Source of the DNA: CAG-964 sp902789345
Lineage (GTDB): Bacteria > Bacillota > Clostridia > Oscillospirales > Acutalibacteraceae
NCBI GenBank assembly: GCA_052117325.1
Contig: JBQKJJ010000021.1
Length of the DNA stretch: 29,182 nucleotides
Strand: one strand, 5' to 3'
The position numbers were made by a program, and so were the translations under genes. Positions within the stretch are counted from its first letter, which is position 1. The number at the start of each line of letters is the position of its first letter. A model generated the notes under the pieces. That model did not search any database, was not told the origin of the DNA, and saw nothing but the letters and a program-made list of their open reading frames with translations. This document shows, in pieces, positions 1 through 8,967 of the stretch.

Positions 1-2912
1 TGGTCTACAGTTTCAGCACCGTTCTCGTCTATTGGCTTGCCGTTAGAGTTTGTAAGCACTGCATATATTTGATAGTTTTGCGAGCGCAAACCATTGTACT
101 TAAACATTATCTTTGCAGTACAATTTTCTACAGGTATATTCAGAACACAGTCTTGACCGTCAAAACGGTCTGAACCGTAGTTATATGCCATAGAATTATT
201 TGCCTGCACCTTAAATGAATACTTGCCTGCCGCCAAGCCTGTATATGTGTTTTCAAAAAAGTCTGTTGCTTCATTGTAGGTCAGCCTGTTGGCTTCTACT
301 CCACACTTCCAGTCGTTATCGGTTGAAAGCGAACCATCGGCTGTGTTCATTTTGTAGTCCCAGTGGTTAAGCTTAACTGTGGCGGTTGATGCCTGAGAAT
401 ATCTGTATGCTGTTACCACGCCTGCAAGCTGTGCCGCATATACATTTGTATTTGGCTGGTAGTTTTCGTATATTTTTTCTGTGCTGTTGGCTCTTGACAA
501 AACTGTGGCTGTTGCCGGTTTTGTTATGTAGCCATTGCTGTCGGTTTCGGCAGGAGAATTGCCCACATAGAATTGCGAGGATTTAACCTGGTCTGTTATG
601 TTGCTTTCAGACACATCTGCCATATTCTGCACGGTAGTGTCTGCCGCCATAAAGGTCTTTAGCTGTGGGTAATATCCCTGGTTATACTGCCAAACATCTG
701 TATTTTCAGAATCGACCGCAGTTTCACTTCCCATTGACATACGGCTTAGAACATTGCCGCTGCTGTCCTTATACTCTACAGGCAGGCCTGTAAGTCCGGC
801 TACATTTTTTGTATCAGATTTTTCTGTGTACACACCGGTAATGCCTATTACGGAAAACGGCGTTTCATTTCCGTTTGCGTCCTTGTGTACAACCTTGCTG
901 TTGGCATTAACTCCTTTTCTTGCGTTCTGACCGCTTGCATCATCTCGGCAGGTTTCGGCATACGCCAAGCCTATTGCCATTTCATGCATTCCTGTTGTCT
1001 GCATATCGTAGTAACAGTTGTAGAAGTAGCCGAAGGTATTGCCGGATCTTGAGTTACGACCGGAGCTTAAATAATACGAGTCGGGAACTATTGCCCCAAT
1101 AAACCCTCCGGACGGATAATAGTTATCCATATCAGATGTGGAATTATAGTACTTTTGCGTGTAAAAAGTATTATCATATTCAACAGATTTTTCTGTATCG
1201 GTCTGCGTAAGAATATTTCCGACTTCACCTGCCGCATAACAATTCATATAAATATTTCCATAAATATTATCTATTATTGTTCCATCGGTAGCCTTGACCT
1301 TTACACCTTTTGTTGCTTTAGCATAGTTATCATCAAGTCCAACAAAACCACCGCAGTACTTACCCGTATAATCCATACCTACCATAGTAGTTGAATAACA
1401 ATTTTGGTATACAGTAGTTGCATGATAATTAAATGAATTATTACTGCCGGATTCATTACCCTTTTTTTCAGGTGACTGATAGGTTCTATAATTTGAATCA
1501 TATCCCGTAAATCCGCCCATTGCAACATTTCCCTCAACTGTACCGTCTGAATAGCAATTTCTAAATACACAACCAATATTTTCCTCATTGCCATTCAAAT
1601 CATATAGCGTAACTCCTCCTAAACCATCTCTTATTATCCTGCCAATAAACCCACCGGTATTTTTATTTGAATACATGGTATTATTTGTAAAACAATTTAT
1701 AGCTGTTATTCCTCTGGCACAAGACACAAAAGCACCTGAGTCCATTCCGGTAGAAAACATTTCACAGTTTACAGAATATGAATTGTAAAATGTTAGTGGA
1801 AAAACATTGGCACTATCATAAAACGCAAAGGCCATTTGATTCTTTGGGTACTCAAAATCATATTTCACCTGTGCATTATTATTTGGATTGTCATCAGTAA
1901 GAGAAAACATTCCGCCTACATGACCTCCACCGTAAATATAGCCGTCACTTGTAGAACAATTCTTTACAAACAATTTTTTATAAAAGCCCTTTCCTCCTAA
2001 AAAAGCAATTCCCTGGTTATTAAAGTTATTATTTACAGATTGTTGATAGAAAGTATTTCTTACATGGACATTTTCTAAAGAGAGAACATTTGTATTTCGT
2101 GCCGGTCTTGGATAAGCATACCCAAAAAGCAGTCCGGCAGCAGGTTCAGCATCAGTTACATTAAAATGCAATAGCATAACAGATTGGAATCCTAAATTAT
2201 TGACGATTAATTTAGATTCTCCATAAATTTCATTATAAATTCCAAAGTGTGGATTTGTACCGTACATTTTTAAGTTATAAACTGTATGACCGTTTCCTTC
2301 AATGTACATAGTACTTGTTAAGCTCCTACCTGTCGCAAACTGTTTATTATCAAAGCCACCCATATCTATATCGGCAAGTAGGTTAAGCTTTATCGAATTA
2401 ACATTGTTCACCTGGTTTAATACCCAAGCAAACTGGTCTGCCGTATATACATTATATACTGTGTATGTAGCCTGACTTTTTACTGATGTTTTTACATCTT
2501 TATAATTCACATAAGAATCAGCATATTTTTCTGTGACAGATGTGCTTGTCATTGAGGTTACTGTGGTAGTACCGTACTTTTGTAAACCGCCGTCAATTTC
2601 GTTGCCGTTATTATCATAGCCTTGCATATGTGAAGTGTCTGTCCAGTTGAAAAATTCATTTCCCTGCTGAACAGGCAAATCTTTAATAGCATCGGCAGGC
2701 TGAACAGAGGTATAATTTTGCCCAAACACTTTATTTTGAATTTCTGTCCACCGTGCATTTTGAAAATCGGTGATGTTGTTATACTTAGTTTGTGACACGG
2801 CCTCTGCCGAGGTGTTCATACTTGTTAATGGAAGCGATGTTACAAGCAGTACAAGTATCAGCAGGACAGAAATAGTGGTATGTGAAATTTTGTTTAAATT
2901 CATACTTTTCAT
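1..2912 (-). CDS. Large exported surface protein with GLUG-like repeats (partial, continues off left edge)
   Basis: An open frame of about 970 codons runs from ATG at 2912 off the left edge, so the C-terminus and any cell-wall anchor are not visible. AGAAGG lies 8 nt upstream of the ATG; a second ATG follows at 2903. Residues 1 to about 30 form a Lys-start, hydrophobic signal peptide. From about residue 400 to 620 there are repeated units of the form NCY..G.V..GGF(I/T/V)G (GGF boxes near residues 420, 464, 520 and 604), which resemble the GLUG/beta-helix repeats of secreted clostridial adhesins. The gene follows the pilin and three sortases but is cut off from them by a terminator at 3128-3154 and has its own promoter at 3050-3078. 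A pilus-tip or accessory adhesin role is inferred from position. It could instead be an independent surface protein. Confidence 0.85.
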   Translation of the reverse strand, partial: MKSMNLNKISHTTISVLLILVLLVTSLPLTSMNTSAEAVSQTKYNNITDFQNARWTEIQNKVFGQNYTSVQPADAIKDLPVQQGNEFFNWTDTSHMQGYDNNGNEIDGGLQKYGTTTVTSMTSTSVTEKYADSYVNYKDVKTSVKSQATYTVYNVYTADQFAWVLNQVNNVNSIKLNLLADIDMGGFDNKQFATGRSLTSTMYIEGNGHTVYNLKMYGTNPHFGIYNEIYGESKLIVNNLGFQSVMLLHFNVTDAEPAAGLLFGYAYPRPARNTNVLSLENVHVRNTFYQQSVNNNFNNQGIAFLGGKGFYKKLFVKNCSTSDGYIYGGGHVGGMFSLTDDNPNNNAQVKYDFEYPKNQMAFAFYDSANVFPLTFYNSYSVNCEMFSTGMDSGAFVSCARGITAINCFTNNTMYSNKNTGGFIGRIIRDGLGGVTLYDLNGNEENIGCVFRNCYSDGTVEGNVAMGGFTGYDSNYRTYQSPEKKGNESGSNNSFNYHATTVYQNCYSTTMVGMDYTGKYCGGFVGLDDNYAKATKGVKVKATDGTIIDNIYGNIYMNCYAAGEVGNILTQTDTEKSVEYDNTFYTQKYYNSTSDMDNYYPSGGFIGAIVPDSYYLSSGRNSRSGNTFGYFYNCYYDMQTTGMHEMAIGLAYAETCRDDASGQNARKGVNANSKVVHKDANGNETPFSVIGITGVYTEKSDTKNVAGLTGLPVEYKDSSGNVLSRMSMGSETAVDSENTDVWQYNQGYYPQLKTFMAADTTVQNMADVSESNITDQVKSSQFYVGNSPAETDSNGYITKPATATVLSRANSTEKIYENYQPNTNVYAAQLAGVVTAYRYSQASTATVKLNHWDYKMNTADGSLSTDNDWKCGVEANRLTYNEATDFFENTYTGLAAGKYSFKVQANNSMAYNYGSDRFDGQDCVLNIPVENCTAKIMFKYNGLRSQNYQIYAVLTNSNGKPIDENGAETVD

Positions 2913-3049
2913 TTATACTGCCTTCTTACTACTTTTGGTTATATAATATTCGCAGTGGAATACATTTTTAAAATTAACAAATTTTTATATTAAAACAACA
3001 CCTATATCAACAGTCAAGGTGTATAGCATTCCCTTATACTACTAAAAAA

Positions 3050-3078
3050 ATGATACCACCAATATTATTAATTGTCAA
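3050..3078 (-). promoter_or_regulatory. Promoter for the surface protein gene
   Basis: On the minus strand, TTGACA (3073-3078) is separated by exactly 17 bp from TATCAT (3050-3055). This gives a leader of about 130 nt to the ATG at 2912. The leader contains an ACACCT/AGGTGT inverted repeat (2998-3003 and 3016-3021), which could be an operator. Confidence 0.7.
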
Positions 3079-3127
3079 CAATTTATCTGTCTATATTAAT
3101 AATTATTTGTATTTTGTGTTAAAAGCA

Positions 3128-3154
3128 ACAAGCCGTTCGTGTTGAACGGCTTGT
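3128..3154 (-). terminator. Hairpin terminator after the sortase genes
   Basis: A perfect 11-bp inverted repeat (3128-3138 with 3144-3154, 5-nt loop) lies 57 bp beyond the last sortase stop. On the minus strand it is followed by a short, interrupted T-rich stretch (TGTTGCTTTTAA). The T-tract is weak, so termination may be partial. It separates the pilin-sortase operon from the surface protein gene. Confidence 0.65.
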
Positions 3155-3210
3155 ATTGAAAAAATATTATTTATATAACCATCGTGGCAGTGGTCAAAAC
3201 ATTACTAGAG

Positions 3211-4245
3211 CTATTTTTTATTTCTTTTCTTTCTTCTGTGGCTTGAAACCGCCAAAATAATAATCAGCACTGCCAGCAAAAGCGGCACAATAAAATATGT
3301 TGCATACTCTGCAATTATTCTGCCCTTGGAGCTTTGAAAATCATTGTTCTCTTGGGACACCGCTGTGGTTTCATTTTCGGCTGTTGCCTTTGTACCTGAC
3401 TGCGTGTTGCTTTCTGTGCCGTCAGAATTGCTTTTACTGCCATTATTATCCTTGTCGTACGACCTTGTACAGAAAACAGCGTAGCGCAGGCTGTTGTCTA
3501 AATATGGGTGACAGGTAATAAGGGTTACCATATCCTTGCCCTTTTGAATTTTAACAGCGTCTATGTCGTCCGGATTGATTACCTTAATCTCACTTACTCT
3601 ATAGGTAAGAGTACCCCACAAATTTTCAATGTAAACCGGGTCCCCCTTTGTCAACTGCTCAATATCTACAAAATATCTTGCACCGTTCCAGCCTCTGTGT
3701 CCGGCAATAACGCAATTTGTGTTATTGCCGCCAATAGGCATTGAGGTTTCACCAAGCTGAACTGCACCTCTTGACATATTGTTGTATGACGCACCAAGGT
3801 AAATAGGCATTTCAAGATTATTCATAGCCGGAACTCTCAGCACGCCTACAGCGGCGTCCGGAAGCCCATAGGCCGAAAGGTCAACTGCGCTTTGCTCGTA
3901 GGACCAAGCGTCACACAAACCCGACTGTTTATTTTTATATATTTTTGCGTTGTACTTGCTCATTTCGGCGTACAGCTCTGCAAATCCGTTGCCCGTATTC
4001 TTTTTAGGGGCATTGCTGCTGCTATTGATGTCTGTTTGCTGTTCAGTCGGCTGTGCAGACGGTTCTGTACTTTGCAGAGCTTCCTTATGATTTTCCTTAA
4101 AGTTCATAAAGTTCTCCACTGCCAGCTTACTGCTGTTGTCGGAAACCTCTGCGGAAATAAGAGGATATATAAATATACATATGCCCACAACAAACATTAT
4201 ACCGGCTAATGAGTACAACAAAATTCTAACAAATTTATTAGTCAT
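3211..4245 (-). CDS. Sortase, divergent class C-like (third in the cluster)
   Basis: A 344-residue transpeptidase that would join or anchor LPXTG proteins outside the membrane. A membrane segment spans about 8-30 and a second one lies near the C-terminus, followed by Arg/Lys. The catalytic triad is visible: His183 in AGHRG, Cys245 in TLITC and Arg254 in NSLRYAV. A possible lid motif DAW at 112-114 replaces the DPF of the two neighbours. The region after the Cys (CHPYLDNSLRY) differs from the CTPYG.N.HRLLVRG of both other sortases. A Ser/Asn/Thr-rich, low-complexity stretch of about 40 residues follows the catalytic domain (from about residue 265), and another lies at about 55-80. It overlaps the preceding sortase gene by 8 nt, which implies translational coupling. 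Its distinct active site suggests a different substrate, perhaps a minor pilin or wall anchoring. That is inference. Confidence 0.9.
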   Translation of the reverse strand: MTNKFVRILLYSLAGIMFVVGICIFIYPLISAEVSDNSSKLAVENFMNFKENHKEALQSTEPSAQPTEQQTDINSSSNAPKKNTGNGFAELYAEMSKYNAKIYKNKQSGLCDAWSYEQSAVDLSAYGLPDAAVGVLRVPAMNNLEMPIYLGASYNNMSRGAVQLGETSMPIGGNNTNCVIAGHRGWNGARYFVDIEQLTKGDPVYIENLWGTLTYRVSEIKVINPDDIDAVKIQKGKDMVTLITCHPYLDNSLRYAVFCTRSYDKDNNGSKSNSDGTESNTQSGTKATAENETTAVSQENNDFQSSKGRIIAEYATYFIVPLLLAVLIIILAVSSHRRKKRNKK

Positions 4246-5098
4246 TATCCTTACTCTTTCTTACTTTTTGGGTAACGGCTCTTGTTATAAAATATATTAA
4301 CAGTATTCCAACAAGAACGCAGGCACCTACTAAAATAGCAAATAAATACTGGTCGTTGTAGGCACTGCCTGTTGTTTTTTCTGCCTCTGCTTTTGCCTGC
4401 TCTGCCGAATACGGAACAGCCGTACCTCGAACAAGCAAGCGGTGAGAGTTAATTCCGTATGGCGTACAGGTAACCAGCGTTACATAGTCTTTATTTTCGT
4501 CAATTTTTAAAAGCGAGGTGTCGGTAGGCTCTACAACCGCTATATTGTCAACCTTGTATGCAAGGGTTTGGTCAAGCACATATATGTAAAACATATCCCC
4601 TTTTTTCAGCTTTTCAAGGTCGGTAAATATCCTTAAATTTGAAACACCTGTATGGCCTGTTAAAACTGCGTGACTGCCTTTGCCGCCTACAGGCAAAGAG
4701 GAGCTTTGCAAGTGTCCTACTCCCTTTTCAAGCACTTTTGTGGAGGTGCCGTGATAAACAGGATATTTTACATTGATAGCAGGGATCTCCACACAAGCCA
4801 TAACGGAAGTACCGTCAAGATTTATAATATCATAATAATCTTTATTGGCAGCTTTATTTTCTGCAAAGGGGTCATTAATTGACACATTTCCCAATAGGGA
4901 CTTATTATACTCCTTTGCCCTTTTCAGCTCTTTTTCAATATCTGTTTTGTTTGTATCTTCAACAGTATTAAGATATGTTTGGACTTCGCTGTCTAAATTT
5001 TGCGACATTAAATAATTGCTTATAAACGGGTAGCCTACAATTCCAAGCCCTGCCACAAGAATAACGCAGGCTACAATAACGGCTATAATTCTTTTCAT
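4238..5098 (-). CDS. Class C pilus sortase (second in the cluster)
   Basis: A 286-residue class C sortase that polymerises pilin subunits outside the membrane. Visible features are an N-terminal membrane segment (about 4-25), a lid motif DPF at 76-78, His149 in LTGHTG, Cys211 in TLVTCTPYG, Arg220 in NSHRLLVRG and a C-terminal membrane segment (about 250-270) followed by basic residues. These are hallmark features of pilus sortases, where the lid covers the active site. Its start ATG overlaps the end of the upstream sortase gene by 4 nt, and its own end overlaps the next sortase by 8 nt. It closely resembles the first sortase in sequence and spacing, so the pair probably arose by duplication. 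Confidence 0.93.
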   Translation of the reverse strand: MKRIIAVIVACVILVAGLGIVGYPFISNYLMSQNLDSEVQTYLNTVEDTNKTDIEKELKRAKEYNKSLLGNVSINDPFAENKAANKDYYDIINLDGTSVMACVEIPAINVKYPVYHGTSTKVLEKGVGHLQSSSLPVGGKGSHAVLTGHTGVSNLRIFTDLEKLKKGDMFYIYVLDQTLAYKVDNIAVVEPTDTSLLKIDENKDYVTLVTCTPYGINSHRLLVRGTAVPYSAEQAKAEAEKTTGSAYNDQYLFAILVGACVLVGILLIYFITRAVTQKVRKSKDND

Positions 5099-6009
5099 TG
5101 TTTGGAATCATCCTTTATTTGTTCTTTATTAACGGCAGCGCTCTCCTTTTGTGCTTTGTTTTTCTTCCTTTTTGCCAATATTGCCCTTAGTATCAAGAAC
5201 AATGCAATTACGCCTACCAGCACCAATGCACCGATTATAAGTCCCTGCTTGTATTGCTGCATCCATGTGCTTTCAACCGGCTCAATCTGCTGTGCCTCTT
5301 TCTCAGCCTCTTTGTAGTCTGTACGCACACCTCTTACCAAAAGCCTGTGCGTATTCAATCCATAAGGCGTACAGGTAACCAAGGTTACATAATCCTTACC
5401 ACGAACCACACGCAAATCTTTAGTTTCACTGGGCAAAACCACCTTTATTTGGTCAACCTTGTATGCAAGCTTTCTGTTGAGGACGCTAATAAAAAATAAA
5501 TCTCCTTCTTTAAGCTGCTCAAGGTCTGTAAACAGCCTTGCAGTGGAAAGTCCTGTATGGCCTGTTAAAACCGAATGTGTGCTTTTTCCGCCAATAGGCA
5601 AGGAGGTATTTTGTAGGTGACCTACTCCCTTTTCCAAAGTTTCTGTAGAAGTACCGTGGAAAATAGGAAGGCTCACATTTATTTTGGGAATTTCTACACT
5701 GCCCATTATGGAATCATTGTTAAGATTAAGCAAATTATTATACTCGGAATTTTCTTTATTCTGATAGCTCGGGTCAAAAGGGTCTGTAAGTACAACATCT
5801 CCAAGAAGGTTTTTGTTATACTGCTCTGCCTCTTTAAGAGCTTTTTCGATTTTATCGGCCCCTGTGCTCTTGGCGACCGCCTGCTGACTTGTAATTTCAC
5901 TGCTCTGATTCTGTTCCATAAGGTAGTTGCTTATAAAAGGATAACAAACAAGCGCAACCCCTGCCAAAAGCACTACTGTGCCCAGCAAAATTGCAATGAG
6001 CCTTTTCAT
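5095..6009 (-). CDS. Class C pilus sortase (first in the cluster)
   Basis: A 304-residue class C sortase. I place the start at ATG 6009 because GAAAGGGG lies 6-7 nt upstream and the N-terminus then begins with a clean membrane segment (MKRLIAILLG). A longer frame to 6096 would add 29 residues without a signal and would run through a strong hairpin. Key residues are the lid DPF at 76-78, His151 in LTGHTG, Cys213 in TLVTCTPYG and Arg222 in NTHRLLVRG. The C-terminal membrane segment is followed by a Lys-rich tail. It probably links the major pilin encoded 300 bp upstream through that pilin's Lys and LPLTG motif. Confidence 0.93.
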   Translation of the reverse strand: MKRLIAILLGTVVLLAGVALVCYPFISNYLMEQNQSSEITSQQAVAKSTGADKIEKALKEAEQYNKNLLGDVVLTDPFDPSYQNKENSEYNNLLNLNNDSIMGSVEIPKINVSLPIFHGTSTETLEKGVGHLQNTSLPIGGKSTHSVLTGHTGLSTARLFTDLEQLKEGDLFFISVLNRKLAYKVDQIKVVLPSETKDLRVVRGKDYVTLVTCTPYGLNTHRLLVRGVRTDYKEAEKEAQQIEPVESTWMQQYKQGLIIGALVLVGVIALFLILRAILAKRKKNKAQKESAAVNKEQIKDDSKQ

Positions 6010-6034
6010 AAAATACCCCTTTCTATAAGCCTGA

Positions 6035-6084
6035 ACTGTGTTTATGCCTATATCAAAGGTTTTTGGTAACTGCATAAACACAGT
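6035..6084 (-). promoter_or_regulatory. Long stable hairpin between pilin and sortase genes
   Basis: A perfect 13-bp inverted repeat (6035-6047 with 6072-6084) with a 24-nt loop sits 25 bp upstream of the first sortase start. There is no T-tract, so it does not look like a terminator. In the transcript it could be a processing or stabilising element that lets pilin mRNA exceed sortase mRNA. A smaller GGGAG/CTCCC repeat flanks it at 6088-6112. The rest of 6113-6312 shows nothing I can name. Confidence 0.55.
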
Positions 6085-6312
6085 ATGGGAGAACAATTAA
6101 CTTGCCCTCCCAAAGCTGCGTTTTATAAAATTCTGCTACAGGTAAGAGCCTATAACAGCCAAGCCTATGCTGCAAGTAATATTCTGCGATGAATATGAAA
6201 AGCTATGTAAAAATACAGGCTTAACACTATTTCAAAAGCCATACTTTAAGCCAGGCCATTTTTTAATTTGTAACCGAATGGTTATAGTTTGAATAAATTA
6301 AAATTACTCAAA

Positions 6313-8181
6313 TTACTTTGCAGAAGTCTTCTTCTTGCGTAGCTGTGCAAAAATGATAATTGCTACTGCAATTACAACGCCGCCGCCGATTGTGAACATC
6401 AGTATGCCGGCACCACCTGTTAGAGGTAGGTCAAACTGGCTCTTTACGTTGTTTACTGACAATGTAAAAATACCGTCGTTGTCAACTAAGTTAGTCAAAG
6501 TTGTATCGCCCATCCTAGCAGTTACAGTACCGTCAAGTTTGTTGGCATTACCCTGTTCTTCATCGGCTGTTACAACTAGGTCAACTCTACTTGCAAGCTT
6601 GCTGTAGCCATTAACACTCTTTGTCTCTTCTAGGGTATATGTTTCATCGTTAAGGCCCCTTACAACCAGCTTACCTGTGCTGTCCGGATGAAGAGCCTTA
6701 GTAATTGTGTATTTCTCACCGTTAATTGTTACTTCTTTACCCTCGTTTTCATCAATGGTGTCTAGTTTTTCATCTGACATATTTTTGCCGTAAGCTGTAT
6801 ACTTACCTGAATCGCCGTTCTTAATTGCAACCCACTGTGCTACACCATAATGTGTCAGAGTAAACTCAACAGCAGTTGCGTCAACGTCTGCCGGTACAGC
6901 CTTATTTTCAAACAGCTTAGTAAGCTCAAAGCCGTATGTATATACTTCTGTTTCGCTTATGTCTGACAAAATAGGGTCTGTAGATACCTGTGGGTCCTGA
7001 ACATACTTAACCAGTACAGTGTTCTTGTTCTTATTGTCACCGTCTACACCTACTACAGCGTTTTCATTTAATGTTGCATTGTAACTAAATGTAATAGTCT
7101 TACCCTGGTACTGATTAATTTTTGCCCAGTTAAAGTCTACTGTGATTGTTGTTTCGCCAGTTTGTGGGTCTGTTGCTGTTGTAAGGGTATAGTCCTTATC
7201 TGCACCCTCTTCAAGTGTTAGCAATCCACCGTTGCCAGCTCCTCTATCAACAGTAATTGTCATATTATCACGATCGGTTTTATCTTCAGTATTGTTATAG
7301 AATGTAAGTCCCTTGGACATTGTATCGACGAATGTATACTTCATAGCTGCAACTGTATCGTTGAACTTTTCTTCTGTTGGGTAAACTGTAGTTGCTGCTG
7401 TCCAGCTTGTTGGCAAAGCTTCACCATAATATGGCAGATTTGCTGTTACTTCATAAGCAACCAAGTCGCCTATTGCTACTGCATCATTTTTATCGCCATG
7501 TTCTGATTGTGAAATTATTTTTTCAGGGTTGATTGGTGAATCCTTAGGGCTGGCTGTTACATCGTAGTTCCACTTATTTGCTTCGTTATCCCAAGCCGGT
7601 ATTGCAGCCAAGAAGCTCTGTGAAGCTGATGCATAGCCTGCCGGTACCTTTGTTTCTACTACCAAATATACACCAAGAGGTAGGTTGCCAAATGTATATG
7701 TACCCTTATTTTCAGCTGACTCTGTTGACTTATATCCTGTTGTGTCTGTCTTTGAAACTTCCTGTAAACCAGGGATAAGCTTCTGGAAAATGTCTGAGCT
7801 TGTGTATGTAAAGCTACCTGCATGAACCTCTCCATCAATATACTCATCTTGAGTCAAAAGCTTTTCAAGTGACCACTCAGTGCCGTCTACAGTAACCTTA
7901 ACATCCTTATAAGCGTCTACTACTGTAAAGAGTCCCTTTCCTGTTAGGTTTGCTACCTTATAAGCTGTAAATTCAGCACCGCTTACTGGTTCTTTGCCAT
8001 CTGTTGAAGTTTGATCGTCAGATGTTTTTTCATACTTTGTCAGTGTAAGCGTACCTTTATCTTGTGTAAGTACACTGGAAACACCTTGAACTTCATCTTC
8101 AGGTGCCGCTGAAACAGTTATGCTGAATGTCATAGTAACTATAAGCATAACACTTATGAACATTGCTGCAAATTTTTTCAT
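6313..8181 (-). CDS. Major pilin subunit, SpaA-like, LPXTG-anchored
   Basis: A 622-residue wall-polymerised pilin. Residues 1 to about 26 form a signal peptide ending in VSAA. A pilin-type Lys sits in a YDVTASPK context at 206-213 (Lys213), the likely nucleophile in sortase polymerisation, although it reads SPK rather than the usual YPK. E-box-like segments VVETKVPAGY (about 174-183) and YTLEETKSVNGY (near the C-terminal domain) suggest Cna-B-type domains with intramolecular isopeptide bonds. The C-terminus has the sorting signal LPLTG at 585-589, a hydrophobic span and RKKK. The Shine-Dalgarno sequence AAGGAGG at 8189-8195 is strong. The gene is first in an operon with three sortases, the standard pilus-island arrangement. 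I am sure of pilin identity; assignment as the shaft subunit is inferred from length and position. Confidence 0.93.
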   Translation of the reverse strand: MKKFAAMFISVMLIVTMTFSITVSAAPEDEVQGVSSVLTQDKGTLTLTKYEKTSDDQTSTDGKEPVSGAEFTAYKVANLTGKGLFTVVDAYKDVKVTVDGTEWSLEKLLTQDEYIDGEVHAGSFTYTSSDIFQKLIPGLQEVSKTDTTGYKSTESAENKGTYTFGNLPLGVYLVVETKVPAGYASASQSFLAAIPAWDNEANKWNYDVTASPKDSPINPEKIISQSEHGDKNDAVAIGDLVAYEVTANLPYYGEALPTSWTAATTVYPTEEKFNDTVAAMKYTFVDTMSKGLTFYNNTEDKTDRDNMTITVDRGAGNGGLLTLEEGADKDYTLTTATDPQTGETTITVDFNWAKINQYQGKTITFSYNATLNENAVVGVDGDNKNKNTVLVKYVQDPQVSTDPILSDISETEVYTYGFELTKLFENKAVPADVDATAVEFTLTHYGVAQWVAIKNGDSGKYTAYGKNMSDEKLDTIDENEGKEVTINGEKYTITKALHPDSTGKLVVRGLNDETYTLEETKSVNGYSKLASRVDLVVTADEEQGNANKLDGTVTARMGDTTLTNLVDNDGIFTLSVNNVKSQFDLPLTGGAGILMFTIGGGVVIAVAIIIFAQLRKKKTSAK

Positions 8182-8643
8182 AAAAATTCCTCCTTCTGTA
8201 ATTTTTCATTTATGAATTTTGGGGCATTTGCAAGCCCTGTAAAACTAAGTTTGTTTTGAGGTATCCCTCTTTATTTTGCACGCACCGCACAAATCCTAAG
8301 TAATTATTACCGTCATACATTTTCATAAATTATATGGCAGCCACACTACGCACTTTCTGCTAAGGCTTAATGTTTATTAACCAAACTGATGTTACAATCA
8401 ACACAAAAAGAATAAAACAGAAAGCGAGGTATGCAAAATTGTGTCAATGTCAATTTTACCCATTAAGCACCCCCACTCAGCTATAAAGTTGTCGGTTACT
8501 AACAAATTAAATAAATTCATACTGCTAATCCCACAACTAAATATCAATATGGTATTTTTATTAATATCATTTCAAATACATTATAAAAAAACGAACTGCA
8601 AAATTAGAAATTTGCACATAAAGTATTTTCAATCGACAACATA
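8182..8643. other. Long untranslated leader of the pilin operon
   Basis: No supported gene. If transcription begins near 8637, the pilin mRNA has a leader of about 455 nt. It includes a GGGC/GCCC hairpin just upstream of the ribosome binding site (8221-8236) and a minus-strand TATAAT (8329-8334) without a matching -35 box. I looked for cyclic-di-GMP riboswitch core sequences, which often precede clostridial pilin genes, and did not recognise one. Confidence 0.5.
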
Positions 8644-8672
8644 ATAATAGCACTAATTATATTGATTGTCAA
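8644..8672 (-). promoter_or_regulatory. Promoter candidate for the pilin-sortase operon
   Basis: On the minus strand, TTGACA (8667-8672) is followed after exactly 17 bp by TATTAT (8644-8649). It is the best promoter between the recombinase gene and the pilin. A start near 8637 would give an unusually long leader. Confidence 0.6.
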
Positions 8673-8780
8673 TAATATTTTTGGTAAATTTATATAATTT
8701 CTTTCTCAATTGGAATATCGGTTATTATTTTATTTTCTTGAAGTGCCTTGACCATACAATTTTCGGGAAATAAACGCCGT

Positions 8781-8810
8781 AAAAAAGCAGTCACATAAAA
8801 TGCGACTGCT
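8781..8810 (-). terminator. Intrinsic terminator after the recombinase gene
   Basis: The stem AGCAGTC/GACTGCT (8786-8792 with 8804-8810) is followed on the minus strand by TTTTTT (8781-8786). It ends the parA-RHH-recombinase transcription unit about 160 bp past the recombinase stop. The 150 bp in between shows no gene. Confidence 0.75.
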
Positions 8811-8967
8811 CTTATAAAAACAATTTAGATTATCGAAATTCTAAATATACTACATCATATATACACCTAAAATGTGCTAACCCTTTGGTGAAAAACCTCT
8901 ATATAGTGTTATTAGGTGCTATTACACCCGGTTAAGAGAAATCTTACTTATCTATGATATCCCCTAT

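Noticed and set aside
5617..6069. 150-residue plus-strand open frame opposite the first sortase
   Set aside because: It is a shadow of the sortase gene, with no ribosome binding site or recognisable motif.
6010..6096. 29-residue N-terminal extension of the first sortase
   Set aside because: It would translate through a 13-bp hairpin and lacks a ribosome binding site. The start at 6009 has GAAAGGGG in place.
8182..8640. Cyclic-di-GMP or other known riboswitch before the pilin gene
   Set aside because: I could not find the conserved core of any riboswitch that I know in this leader.
8441..8644. 67-residue plus-strand open frame
   Set aside because: No ribosome binding site, Ile/Asn/Lys-rich AT-driven composition, and it overlaps the pilin operon leader.
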